Below, piece by piece: positions 1-5,803 of a DNA stretch of 6,403 bases; the first letter of the stretch is position 1, and every line of letters begins with the position of its first letter. The stretch spans positions 1 through 6,403 of the forward strand of contig SLMC01000226.1 in NCBI GenBank assembly GCA_007133745.1, written 5' to 3'. A model generated the notes under the pieces. That model was not told where the DNA came from. It saw nothing but the letters and a program-made list of their open reading frames with translations, and ran no database searches. Source of the DNA: Kiritimatiellia bacterium (lineage in GTDB: Bacteria; Verrucomicrobiota; Kiritimatiellia; UBA8416; SLMC01). A program made the position numbers and the translations under genes.

Positions 1-26
1 GAGAAAGAGGGGATAAGAGATAGGGG

Positions 27-48
27 TGTACGAGTATGTGTACGAGTA
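27..48. repeat. Tandem direct repeat TGTACGAGTA x2
   Basis: The 10-mer TGTACGAGTA occurs at 27-36 and again at 39-48, separated by TG, giving a 12-bp period. A second pair, GGATAAGA at 11-18 and 50-57, flanks it. The matches are exact. No function is visible. Confidence 0.7.
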
Positions 49-148
49 CGGATAAGAAAACCTGCGGCATGGCAACGGTCTGTTTGGGAACACCTTTTCG
101 GATGGGGTCTAGTTAAGCTGGCCATCAACGCATCGTACGCATGGAGTG

Positions 149-168
149 GGCCGTCCTCGGCCGTTTTT
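149..168 (+). terminator. Possible short intrinsic terminator, plus strand
   Basis: GGCCG at 149-153 pairs with CGGCC at 158-162 over a TCCT loop, and GTTTTT follows at 163-168. The shape is that of a rho-independent terminator, but the stem is only 5 bp. No plus-strand gene precedes it inside the window, so it would have to end a transcript entering from the left. Its 3' arm overlaps a competing pairing with 195-201. Confidence 0.35.
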
Positions 169-201
169 CTACCGGCGGGGGACCGCCGGCTCCAGCCGAG
201 G
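155..201. other. Nested inverted repeats (possible structured RNA)
   Basis: CCTCGGC at 155-161 is exactly complementary to GCCGAGG at 195-201. Inside lies a perfect 7-bp stem, CCGGCGG at 172-178 with CCGCCGG at 183-189, closed on the plus strand by GGGA, which fits a GNRA tetraloop. Neither strand has a U-tract after the inner stem. On the minus strand this lies about 80-125 nt past the rsmI stop, so it could be a 3' structure for rsmI mRNA. That role is inference only. Confidence 0.4.
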
Positions 202-279
202 CTGTCCGAAAACGACCTTAATTACGCGCGATTCCCACACACCCACACACTCACCAACAATCACGCCTCCTATTTCTTG

Positions 280-978
280 CTATTTCGGCAGGCGGTTGGC
301 GAATTTCGGATGGTTGCCCGCCACGACGATCGTGACTTCGCCCTTGATCGGTTCCGAGGCGAACCGTTCGGCCAGGGCGACGAGGCCGCCGCGATGGACG
401 CGCTCGAACTTCTTGGTCAGCTCGATGCACACGGCGGCTTCCCGATCGCCCAGCGTGTCGCGGGCGGCCGCCAGCGTTTTGCCGACGCGAAAAGGGGATT
501 CGAAGCAGACGAGCGTATGCGGTCGGTCGGACTCCTCGTCGAAAAACCGGCGCAATGGGCCCGGCTTGCGCGGCGGGTAGCCCTTGAACGTATAGCTCGA
601 TGTGGGCAGCCCGGACAGGAGCAGCGCCACCGGAACCGCCGAGGGGCCGGGAATTACCTGGAACTCGCCGCCGCGTTCGGCGATCATGCGCGCCAAACGG
701 TAACCGGGATCGCTGATGCCCGGGTAGCCGCCGTCGGAACACAGCGCCACGTTCAGGCCCCGGTCGAGACAGTTCAGAATCCGTTCGCCGACCCGCTGCT
801 CGTTGCCTTCCCGATAGGACAGCACCAGTCCGGGTTTCGGAATGCCGTAGTGATCGAGCAAAATACGGGTGCGCCGCGTATCCTCGCACGCCAGCACATC
901 CGCTTCGCGCAGCGTCCGCAAGGCGCGCGCGCCGACATCCTCCAAATTGCCTATGGGCGTGGCTACCATCGTCAGCAT
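280..978 (-). CDS. rsmI: 16S rRNA (cytidine-1402 2'-O)-methyltransferase RsmI
   Basis: RsmI uses S-adenosylmethionine to methylate the ribose 2'-OH of C1402 in the decoding centre of 16S rRNA. It belongs to the tetrapyrrole-methylase (TP methylase) fold. The 232-residue product shows the family motifs in order: VATPIGNLED (5-14), CEDTR (31-35), the glycine-rich loop SDGGYPGISDPG (81-92), IPGPSA (109-114), FKGYPPRK (131-138), FESPFR (159-164), ELTKKFE (186-192) and GEVTIVVAG (213-221). The protein stops soon after the last motif. Longer homologues such as the E. coli enzyme (about 286 residues) carry an extra C-terminal region that is missing here. The loop reads SDGGYPG where SDAGTPG is the more usual form. 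ATG is preceded by GGAAGG about 8 nt upstream, and the stop is TAG. It is divergent from secG. No strong promoter is evident: TTGCAA (1052-1057) and TAACAA (1029-1034), 17 bp apart on the minus strand, are a weak candidate. Confidence 0.95.
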   Translation of the reverse strand: MLTMVATPIGNLEDVGARALRTLREADVLACEDTRRTRILLDHYGIPKPGLVLSYREGNEQRVGERILNCLDRGLNVALCSDGGYPGISDPGYRLARMIAERGGEFQVIPGPSAVPVALLLSGLPTSSYTFKGYPPRKPGPLRRFFDEESDRPHTLVCFESPFRVGKTLAAARDTLGDREAAVCIELTKKFERVHRGGLVALAERFASEPIKGEVTIVVAGNHPKFANRLPK

Positions 979-995
979 TGTCGCACCCTTCCCGG

Positions 996-1009
996 ATGAA
1001 CATGTTCAT
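996..1009. promoter_or_regulatory. 14-bp perfect palindrome upstream of rsmI
   Basis: ATGAACATGTTCAT reads the same on both strands. It lies 18-31 nt before the rsmI start codon, just outside its Shine-Dalgarno sequence. It could be an operator for a dimeric repressor. The core GAACATGTTC recalls SOS-type half-sites GAAC/GTTC, but with a 2-bp rather than a 4-bp spacer. It could instead be a 5'-leader element. The palindrome is certain and the role is inference. Confidence 0.45.
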
Positions 1010-1023
1010 ACGGCATAATCCGA

Positions 1024-1065
1024 GTTCATTGTTATCCGCATTCAATTTCGATTGCAACATTGAAC
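1024..1065. promoter_or_regulatory. AT-rich dyad region in rsmI-secG spacer
   Basis: Two nested inverted repeats sit in the divergent spacer. GTTCATTG (1024-1031) faces CATTGAAC (1058-1065) with 7 of 8 positions complementary, and TTCAAT (1041-1046) faces ATTGAA (1059-1064) exactly. The weak candidate rsmI promoter lies within the region. Nested dyads at such a place may be regulator sites, but no known operator is matched with confidence. Confidence 0.3.
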
Positions 1066-1090
1066 TTCCGGCGTCGGGCCGCCCGAGCCG

Positions 1091-1139
1091 TAAAAAAATA
1101 GCATTATTCTTTGACGTATCGGCGCGACAGCGCTATGGT
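1091..1139 (+). promoter_or_regulatory. Sigma70-type promoter for secG with UP-like tract
   Basis: TTGACG (1111-1116, 5 of 6 to consensus) and TATGGT (1134-1139, 4 of 6) are separated by the ideal 17 bp. An A+T-rich tract at 1091-1110, starting TAAAAAAATA, lies directly upstream of the -35 box, where an UP element binds the RNA polymerase alpha subunit. Transcription would start near 1146, leaving a leader of about 65 nt. That leader contains the palindrome GCCGATCGGC (1168-1177). Confidence 0.6.
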
Positions 1140-1211
1140 GCCTCGCATTAAGGTTAAGATCGAAAAAGCCGATCGGCCCTCGCGACCGGTTGCGCAAGGA
1201 GCAAAAACGCC

Positions 1212-1718
1212 ATGGGAACACTGTTGCATTATTTCATGATTTTCGTTCAAGTTGTCGTCGGATTCATGTTGATCGGCATCATCCTGCTTCAAAAATCCAA
1301 GAGCCAAGGCATGGGCACGGCGTTTGGCGGCGGCATGGGCGAATCGCTGTTCGGATCGCAAGTCGGCAACGTTCTGACCAAAGTCACCGTGGTTCTGGCT
1401 TTTATCTTCCTGCTCAACAGCACCATGCTCGCGTTCATGAAAAGCAGCGGACGGCCCGCGGACGTATCGGTCACCGACCGCACGAAAGATGTCGCGCCAG
1501 CCCCGCCCGCTCAAGCCATGCCGCAGCAGGACGAAACCGCCGGGCCCGTCTGGGATCGCGCCGTCGATACGGACGCCACGGGCGACATGCCGCCCGCCGA
1601 TGCCGTCACCGTGGATGTCCCGTTCGTTGACGGCCCCGTTCTTGACGCGCCTGAAACCGCTCAGCCGGAAACCCCGCTCCCCGAACCGGCCGAAGACGAT
1701 ACGCAAACCTCCGATTAG
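1212..1718 (+). CDS. secG: Preprotein translocase subunit SecG with long acidic tail
   Basis: SecG is the small accessory membrane subunit of the SecYEG channel and helps SecA-driven export. The product has 168 residues. The first membrane segment spans about 5-26. The conserved loop follows, with LLQKSKSQGMGTAFGGG (25-41) and ESLFGS (44-49), and the second membrane segment is about 57-77. This is the usual SecG core. From about residue 80 to the end lies an unusual tail with about 20 Asp/Glu against 4 Arg/Lys and about 15 Pro. It is predicted disordered and lifts the length well above the 75-110 residues common in the family. The start is supported by AAGGAG at 1196-1201, 10 nt before the ATG, and by a good promoter at 1111-1139. 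The gene converges on the large minus-strand gene with 31 bp between stops, and I see no convincing terminator there. Confidence in identity is high; the tail's role is unknown. Confidence 0.93.
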   Translation: MGTLLHYFMIFVQVVVGFMLIGIILLQKSKSQGMGTAFGGGMGESLFGSQVGNVLTKVTVVLAFIFLLNSTMLAFMKSSGRPADVSVTDRTKDVAPAPPAQAMPQQDETAGPVWDRAVDTDATGDMPPADAVTVDVPFVDGPVLDAPETAQPETPLPEPAEDDTQTSD

Positions 1719-1749
1719 AATCGGACCTGCCTGCATCGTTCCGCGCGCG

Positions 1750-4700
1750 TCATTCTCGATCCTGCTTCGGAAGGGCGAGGTTCAGCTTGAGCGCGAGATC
1801 GACCCGATGCGAAGGCAGTGGAATGCGGCGCTTTTCGGCGTCGAGCGTCACCTCGGTCTCGGACAGGATGGCGCCGGCTTGCGGGTCCCAGTATTCCACC
1901 CGATAGCGGCCATGGCCGACGGTGTCCGGAACATCCAGCCAGCCTTCGCCGGTAGGCGGGAACCGCGGATCTTCCGCGTCCCTGGGCGCCAGGGAGTTGT
2001 TGCGGCGGTTGGCGGCCTTGCTGAAGAGGTAGGCCCGCAATTCCTGTTCATTGAACAGAACCACGCCGTGTCGTTCCGAAAAATCCTCGCGCGGCGCCGC
2101 GTCGGGAAACGAAAGCGCGGCGCGTTGCCAGCGATAATTCTTGCCGCGTCGATCCTCGTTCGCCATGAAATTCGCTACGGCCTTGAAGCGGGGATACAGG
2201 TTTTCCGCATCCAGAAAGTTCCACCACCAGAAACCCGCCACGCCGGCGCAACGGGTCATGGCCATGACCCAGAGCCCGGTATGCAGTTCGGCCGCGAGGT
2301 GGGCGGCGTCGCTGCCATAGGGCGTGCCGCCCCATTCGCCGATCATGAGCGGCTTGCTTCGGGCATGGACATGGTAGCGGTCGGCAAAGGCGTGGATCAC
2401 GTCGGCGACGCCGTCGGTTTTGTCGAAACCGCCCTCGCGCCACCATTGAATCCAGGCGGTGTAGGCGTTGTTGTGTACCACATCGATCCCGTCATGGCGC
2501 CAGAGTTCGGTTCCGTGCTGAGGCATCGAGAAGTGGGCCGAAACCGGCCGGGGATGAGCGTCGGTTTCGTGGACGTATCGGGCCGTGTCCACCAGCCAGT
2601 CAATGACGCCCTGGCGATAGGCGCTGTTCGGGTACGGCCGGGGAATCCAGGGGACGTCCGGCATCTTTTCTCTGCCGCGAATGGCGCGGAAATAGGCTTC
2701 GACCCATTCGGCCTCCGTCAGCAGGCCCCACCAGGCGATGGATCGGGAATAGCCCCAGCGGGCCACGATATAGCGCAGCCTGTTGCGATGCTCGCGGATC
2801 GCGCGCTCGTTCCCGAAAAATTCCGTGGCATAGGACAGATAGCCTTCGGGCGATGTGTGCCGGTTCATGGGGTTGTGTTCCCAGTCGGCATCGACCCGCG
2901 TACTCAGCGCGCCGTGGTTCAAGGTTTCCATATTCAGATAGATCCCGTTCGCTTCCGCCAGCTCGACGATGCGGTCGAGCCGGGCCGCATTGCCCTGGTT
3001 GTAGTAGCCGAGCCCGTGGTAGCCTTCGTGATCGCGGTTCCATTCGAGTCCGCCCCACCAGGGCGCCATCCAGATGCGCGCGAAGTTTTCGCCGTTGTCG
3101 CGCATGCGCTCGAACCATCGGGCATAGGCGCCGGTCCCGACCGCTTCGGCCCACCGTGAATTTTTCGCGGCCGCGGCGCCTTGCTTGCGGGCGCGGTCGT
3201 CGCCGGGCGAGCGCACGTTGTGCCCGATCGGGAAATAGAAGTCTCCTCCGGAAAACTCGAAATAGCGCGGATCCTTTTTCGAGACGCGTACGAAGCCCGG
3301 CGTCGTCCCTTGCACGCACTCGAACTCGCCCTCGGCGACAGCGGTTTCATCGTCCGCCCGAACCGTCAGGCGCCACGCATGCCGACCCGTCATCCACGGC
3401 GCAAAGCGCGCGCGCCACGAAGGCGCGCCGTCGGGTTCCGCGCGTTCGCGTCCGTCCCGCGCGTCCAAACGCCACGGCTCGTAAAAAAAGGCGGGGTGCG
3501 AATGCATCGTCCCTTCGGGATCCGTCACGGTCAGCGTCGCGTCCGCCTCGCGCGGATCGTAAGGGTTGTTGAACACGCGATTGACGTGAAAATCCACTTC
3601 GAACTTTTCGTATTGCGGAATCTTTTCGGCGTTGACGGCTGCCGCCCGAATCGCCAAAGGCGACCGGGCCTCGGTCTCGAAACGATAGGGTCCGCTCAGC
3701 TCGCCGGGTCCGATCGCGGCCGCGACGGTTCCATCCTCGACGCTGAAAAAACGCAGTCCTATTTCCCTGATGTTCAGCCAGTCGTAAGGATGCGGATGCC
3801 GGGTTCGGTCCCGCGCGCACGTCCAGTCGTCCGCCGTATCCAGCCGGAACCCGACCCGGGTCCATTCCTCGCGCTTCAGCATGCGCAGATCGGACTCGAA
3901 AATCTGGCGGGGCCCGGTACGGAAGAAGGCCATGACCTTGAGATCTTCCGGGGCCGATGCCGGCGCCAGAATGTCGAACGACAGCATGGCGGCGCCGGCC
4001 CAATGGAAAACGGAACGGGCGACAAGCGCGGCTGTCCGGCTGGCCTCGGCCCGCACCTGCACGCGAGACGTTGCCTCGTCGATCGACACGGCGGCTTCGG
4101 GCGCGAGTCTCGGATCGACCGTCCAACTCTGCGCCAGATCGAGCGGCCGCCGCCAAACGCGCGCCGGCAAGCCCGGATTGTCGGAAAGCAGGTTCATCCC
4201 GGGATGGTCCTTTTGCAATTCGGTCGCGATGCGGCGAACCCAGGCCACGACATGCGGCGCCTCTCCGCTCGCCTGCACCAGCAGCCCTGAAACCGCCGGA
4301 TGATCGCCGTAGCGCGCCCAAAGATAGCGGGCCCGGTTCTTGATCGTCCGAGCGGCGACAGGATCGGCGAACAGCAGGTCGGCCCGCTGCAAATGCCCGG
4401 CATTCTCCCTGTTGAAAGGATGGCTCAGCCAATTGTAGGTCCCGTGCCGACCCATTTCCTTCTCGCCGAAAAACAGGATCGGGCGCGGCGTCCGGGTTCC
4501 GTGGCGATCCAACGCGGCTTCGAAGCGCCAGGCGGCCAACTGATCGAATTCGCCCATCCCGGTATAGCGTCCCCAGGCGGGCGTCCAATCCAAGCGCACC
4601 TGCCAGAAGGATTCGGGCGGGCCGTTCGTCCATGCCGGCAGCCATTGTTCTTCCGAACGCTTGAATACCCGGTCCGGAACCGCCCCGACAAAGCGCGATG

Positions 4701-5568
4701 CGTCAGCCGTCTCGGCTGTGTCCTGATGAACGGGGGCGTCCGCGGCCGCGTCGGATTCGTCAACCGCAACGAGCCCAAGCGCATGGGTCAGACCCGTCGA
4801 GCCGACGGTCACAGCCAGACTCAGACGATACTCGCCCGGCTGTTCCGGACGCCAGTTCGCCTGCCAGCCGGGCCGCCCCGTGGCGATGGGTTCGGCACGA
4901 TCCGTTCCCGGCCGAACGACCTTGCGAAAATCCTGGCGGAAAAAGGCGGGAATCCGGCGGGAGCCGTCCGGTCCCTCGACGTCAAGAAAGGCCTGAATTT
5001 CATCGGTGCAAAAAGGATTGCCTCTAAACCCGCGCACCGTGAACCGCACAGGATTGACGGCGCCGAGCCGCGGCCGGGCCGGCCCTTGCATGTCGGTCAG
5101 GCGCAACCGGTCTTTCCGCGCCTTGATCAGGCGCGGCGCACCAATCCGCACGCGCCCCTCGGATCCGTTCGGAGCGTGCGCCTTCACTCCCCAGGCTCGC
5201 ACCCAGCGCAAGGCGTCCGGCGCCAGGGGCCGCCGTGCATTGACACACCATAACGCGGTTCGGTCCTCGTGCAGATCGATACGCAGCGTCTGGCGGGTTC
5301 CGTCCAGAACCAGGCCTTCCTGACTTTGAAAAAAAAGGCTCTGCTTGTTTTCAAGAAAGAAATAGAGCGCAACCGGCCCTGCCGTCTCGCGACGCGCCAG
5401 CGCCTGCACGTCCACCTCGATCGCGTCGTAACCGCGCCAGTCGGCATCGCAAACAAAGCGCTTTGTCGCCGCCCCGGGCGTCCGCCATGTCCATGCCTCG
5501 TCGGCCGCGCCGGACGGTCCGGCAACCAGACAACCGATCAGAAGCCATACTGTGGTTTTTGCGCGCAT
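1750..5568 (-). CDS. Exported multidomain DUF5060 / TIM-barrel glycoside hydrolase-like protein
   Basis: A very large exported protein of 1272 residues, probably acting on a polysaccharide or glycan; the substrate is unknown. Numbering from the ATG at 5568: signal peptide 1-21. LIGC at 10-13 also fits a lipobox, so it could be a lipoprotein. A jelly-roll, carbohydrate-binding-like domain spans about 24-148, a DUF5060-like beta-sandwich about 170-270 (NPF at 184, PAFF at 207), a partial TIM barrel about 294-475, a second jelly-roll about 485-630, and a second, clearer DUF5060 about 650-755 (NPY at 668, PAFF at 692). A full clan GH-A-like barrel follows at about 758-1150, then a C-terminal beta domain. 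Likely catalytic residues are E952 in LLTEAE (acid/base, after strand 4) and E1078 in MIGEWGG (nucleophile, after strand 7). The halves look duplicated. A TTG six bases further upstream (5574) is possible, but GGGA is better spaced for the ATG. The stop is TGA. No frameshift is seen. I am sure it is a gene, fairly sure of the fold, and unsure of the activity. Confidence 0.9.
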   Translation of the reverse strand: MRAKTTVWLLIGCLVAGPSGAADEAWTWRTPGAATKRFVCDADWRGYDAIEVDVQALARRETAGPVALYFFLENKQSLFFQSQEGLVLDGTRQTLRIDLHEDRTALWCVNARRPLAPDALRWVRAWGVKAHAPNGSEGRVRIGAPRLIKARKDRLRLTDMQGPARPRLGAVNPVRFTVRGFRGNPFCTDEIQAFLDVEGPDGSRRIPAFFRQDFRKVVRPGTDRAEPIATGRPGWQANWRPEQPGEYRLSLAVTVGSTGLTHALGLVAVDESDAAADAPVHQDTAETADASRFVGAVPDRVFKRSEEQWLPAWTNGPPESFWQVRLDWTPAWGRYTGMGEFDQLAAWRFEAALDRHGTRTPRPILFFGEKEMGRHGTYNWLSHPFNRENAGHLQRADLLFADPVAARTIKNRARYLWARYGDHPAVSGLLVQASGEAPHVVAWVRRIATELQKDHPGMNLLSDNPGLPARVWRRPLDLAQSWTVDPRLAPEAAVSIDEATSRVQVRAEASRTAALVARSVFHWAGAAMLSFDILAPASAPEDLKVMAFFRTGPRQIFESDLRMLKREEWTRVGFRLDTADDWTCARDRTRHPHPYDWLNIREIGLRFFSVEDGTVAAAIGPGELSGPYRFETEARSPLAIRAAAVNAEKIPQYEKFEVDFHVNRVFNNPYDPREADATLTVTDPEGTMHSHPAFFYEPWRLDARDGRERAEPDGAPSWRARFAPWMTGRHAWRLTVRADDETAVAEGEFECVQGTTPGFVRVSKKDPRYFEFSGGDFYFPIGHNVRSPGDDRARKQGAAAAKNSRWAEAVGTGAYARWFERMRDNGENFARIWMAPWWGGLEWNRDHEGYHGLGYYNQGNAARLDRIVELAEANGIYLNMETLNHGALSTRVDADWEHNPMNRHTSPEGYLSYATEFFGNERAIREHRNRLRYIVARWGYSRSIAWWGLLTEAEWVEAYFRAIRGREKMPDVPWIPRPYPNSAYRQGVIDWLVDTARYVHETDAHPRPVSAHFSMPQHGTELWRHDGIDVVHNNAYTAWIQWWREGGFDKTDGVADVIHAFADRYHVHARSKPLMIGEWGGTPYGSDAAHLAAELHTGLWVMAMTRCAGVAGFWWWNFLDAENLYPRFKAVANFMANEDRRGKNYRWQRAALSFPDAAPREDFSERHGVVLFNEQELRAYLFSKAANRRNNSLAPRDAEDPRFPPTGEGWLDVPDTVGHGRYRVEYWDPQAGAILSETEVTLDAEKRRIPLPSHRVDLALKLNLALPKQDRE

Positions 5569-5625
5569 TGCCAATCCCGTTTACTGTTTGTCGCTTTCCC
5601 GGCGAAGCGGTTGGACTAGGCGTTC

Positions 5626-5693
5626 CCCGCGAATCACGCGAATTAACGCGAATCAAATAAATTCCATTCGCGCATATTAGCGTGATTAGCGGG
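5626..5693. repeat. Large imperfect inverted repeat of CGCGAAT units
   Basis: The 28-base arm at 5626-5653 matches the reverse complement of 5666-5693 at 23 of 28 positions, around a 12-base A+T-rich centre (5654-5665). The left arm is itself a run of near-tandem units with a 9-10 bp period: GCGAATCAC (5629), GCGAATTAAC (5638) and GCGAATCAA (5648). The right arm carries the related ATTCGCG, ATTAGCG and ATTAGCGGG on the opposite strand. This layout resembles REP-like or dispersed palindromic intergenic elements. It lies 58 bp upstream of the large exported gene, so it could also shape that gene's expression. Several arm mismatches change G to T at the same place in consecutive units (6th and 15th arm positions). 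Confidence 0.75.
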
Positions 5694-5748
5694 CTTTCTT
5701 TTCTTCTGCCTTCATTATCTTCGTTGCCTTCTGGTCAAACATGTTTTT

Positions 5749-5801
5749 GGGTTGCGGCTTTGCCGCGCTGAGCCTTTTGTGGCTAAAAAAAGGGGTTGCG
5801 G
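5749..5801. repeat. Direct repeat GGGTTGCGG flanking two small hairpins
   Basis: GGGTTGCGG occurs at 5749-5757 and 5793-5801. Between and overlapping them are GCGGC-TTT-GCCGC (5754-5766) and AGCC-N6-GGCT (5771-5784), the latter next to seven A residues (5785-5791). This is the 3' flank of the minus-strand hydrolase. On the minus strand the T-run comes before the hairpins, not after, so it is not a standard intrinsic terminator, although it may still stabilise or end that transcript. Confidence 0.4.
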
Positions 5802-5803
5802 TT

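Larger units (their letters stand above)
1..279. other. Gene-free left flank with repeats and hairpins
   Basis: No convincing coding sequence lies here. One plus-strand frame stays open across it and on through the antisense of rsmI, but its translation is low-complexity and resembles no family I know. The stretch holds a purine-rich start, a tandem 10-bp repeat near 27-48, GC-rich hairpins between 149 and 201, and a C/A-rich low-complexity tract at about 234-259 (repeated CACACAC). It is also the 3' flank of rsmI. I looked for the signature sequences of RNase P RNA, SRP RNA and tRNA T-loops and saw none, although an unrecognised small RNA cannot be excluded. Confidence 0.5.
5569..5803. other. 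Gene-free spacer rich in repeats and dyads
   Basis: No gene is visible between the hydrolase stop and the start of the large exported protein. Right to left, in the direction of the flanking genes, it holds two small hairpins, a pyrimidine-rich run on the plus strand (CTTC at 5703, 5710, 5719 and 5728), a large inverted repeat, and then the leader of the large gene. I see no good sigma70 promoter for that gene. The base composition, richer in A+T than the genes, and the repeat content are typical of intergenic repeat elements. Confidence 0.55.

Noticed and set aside
77..98. Hairpin GGT(CT)GTT-TGGG-AACACC followed by TTTT as a terminator
   Set aside because: The stem is two 3-bp halves with a bulge and the T-run is only four bases, so it is too weak to call.
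1..279. Known structural RNA (RNase P, SRP RNA, tRNA)
   Set aside because: None of the conserved sequence blocks of these RNAs can be seen on either strand.
1..999. Plus-strand frame open from the window edge through the antisense of rsmI
   Set aside because: The opposite strand encodes an unmistakable RsmI, and the 1-279 part of the frame has no protein-like character.
1719..1749. Shared terminator between secG and the large gene
   Set aside because: The 31-bp spacer has only a 4-bp CGGA/TCCG pairing with no T-run on either strand.
1489..3159. Long plus-strand open frame (556 codons) across the end of secG and the antisense of the large gene
   Set aside because: It overlaps secG and the 3' part of the exported protein gene, has no family-like motifs, and its Arg/Pro/Gly-rich translation is what a G+C-rich antisense frame gives.
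3347..4645. Minus-strand 432-codon frame overlapping the large gene in another frame
   Set aside because: Its translation is an Arg/Gly/Ala-rich shadow, while the overlapping frame encodes the jelly-roll and DUF5060 domains.
3181..5253. Two further long plus-strand frames (3181-4290 and 4300-5253) opposite the large gene
   Set aside because: Both lie wholly antisense to a frame with clear domain motifs, have no recognisable protein features, and arise from G+C-rich codon use.
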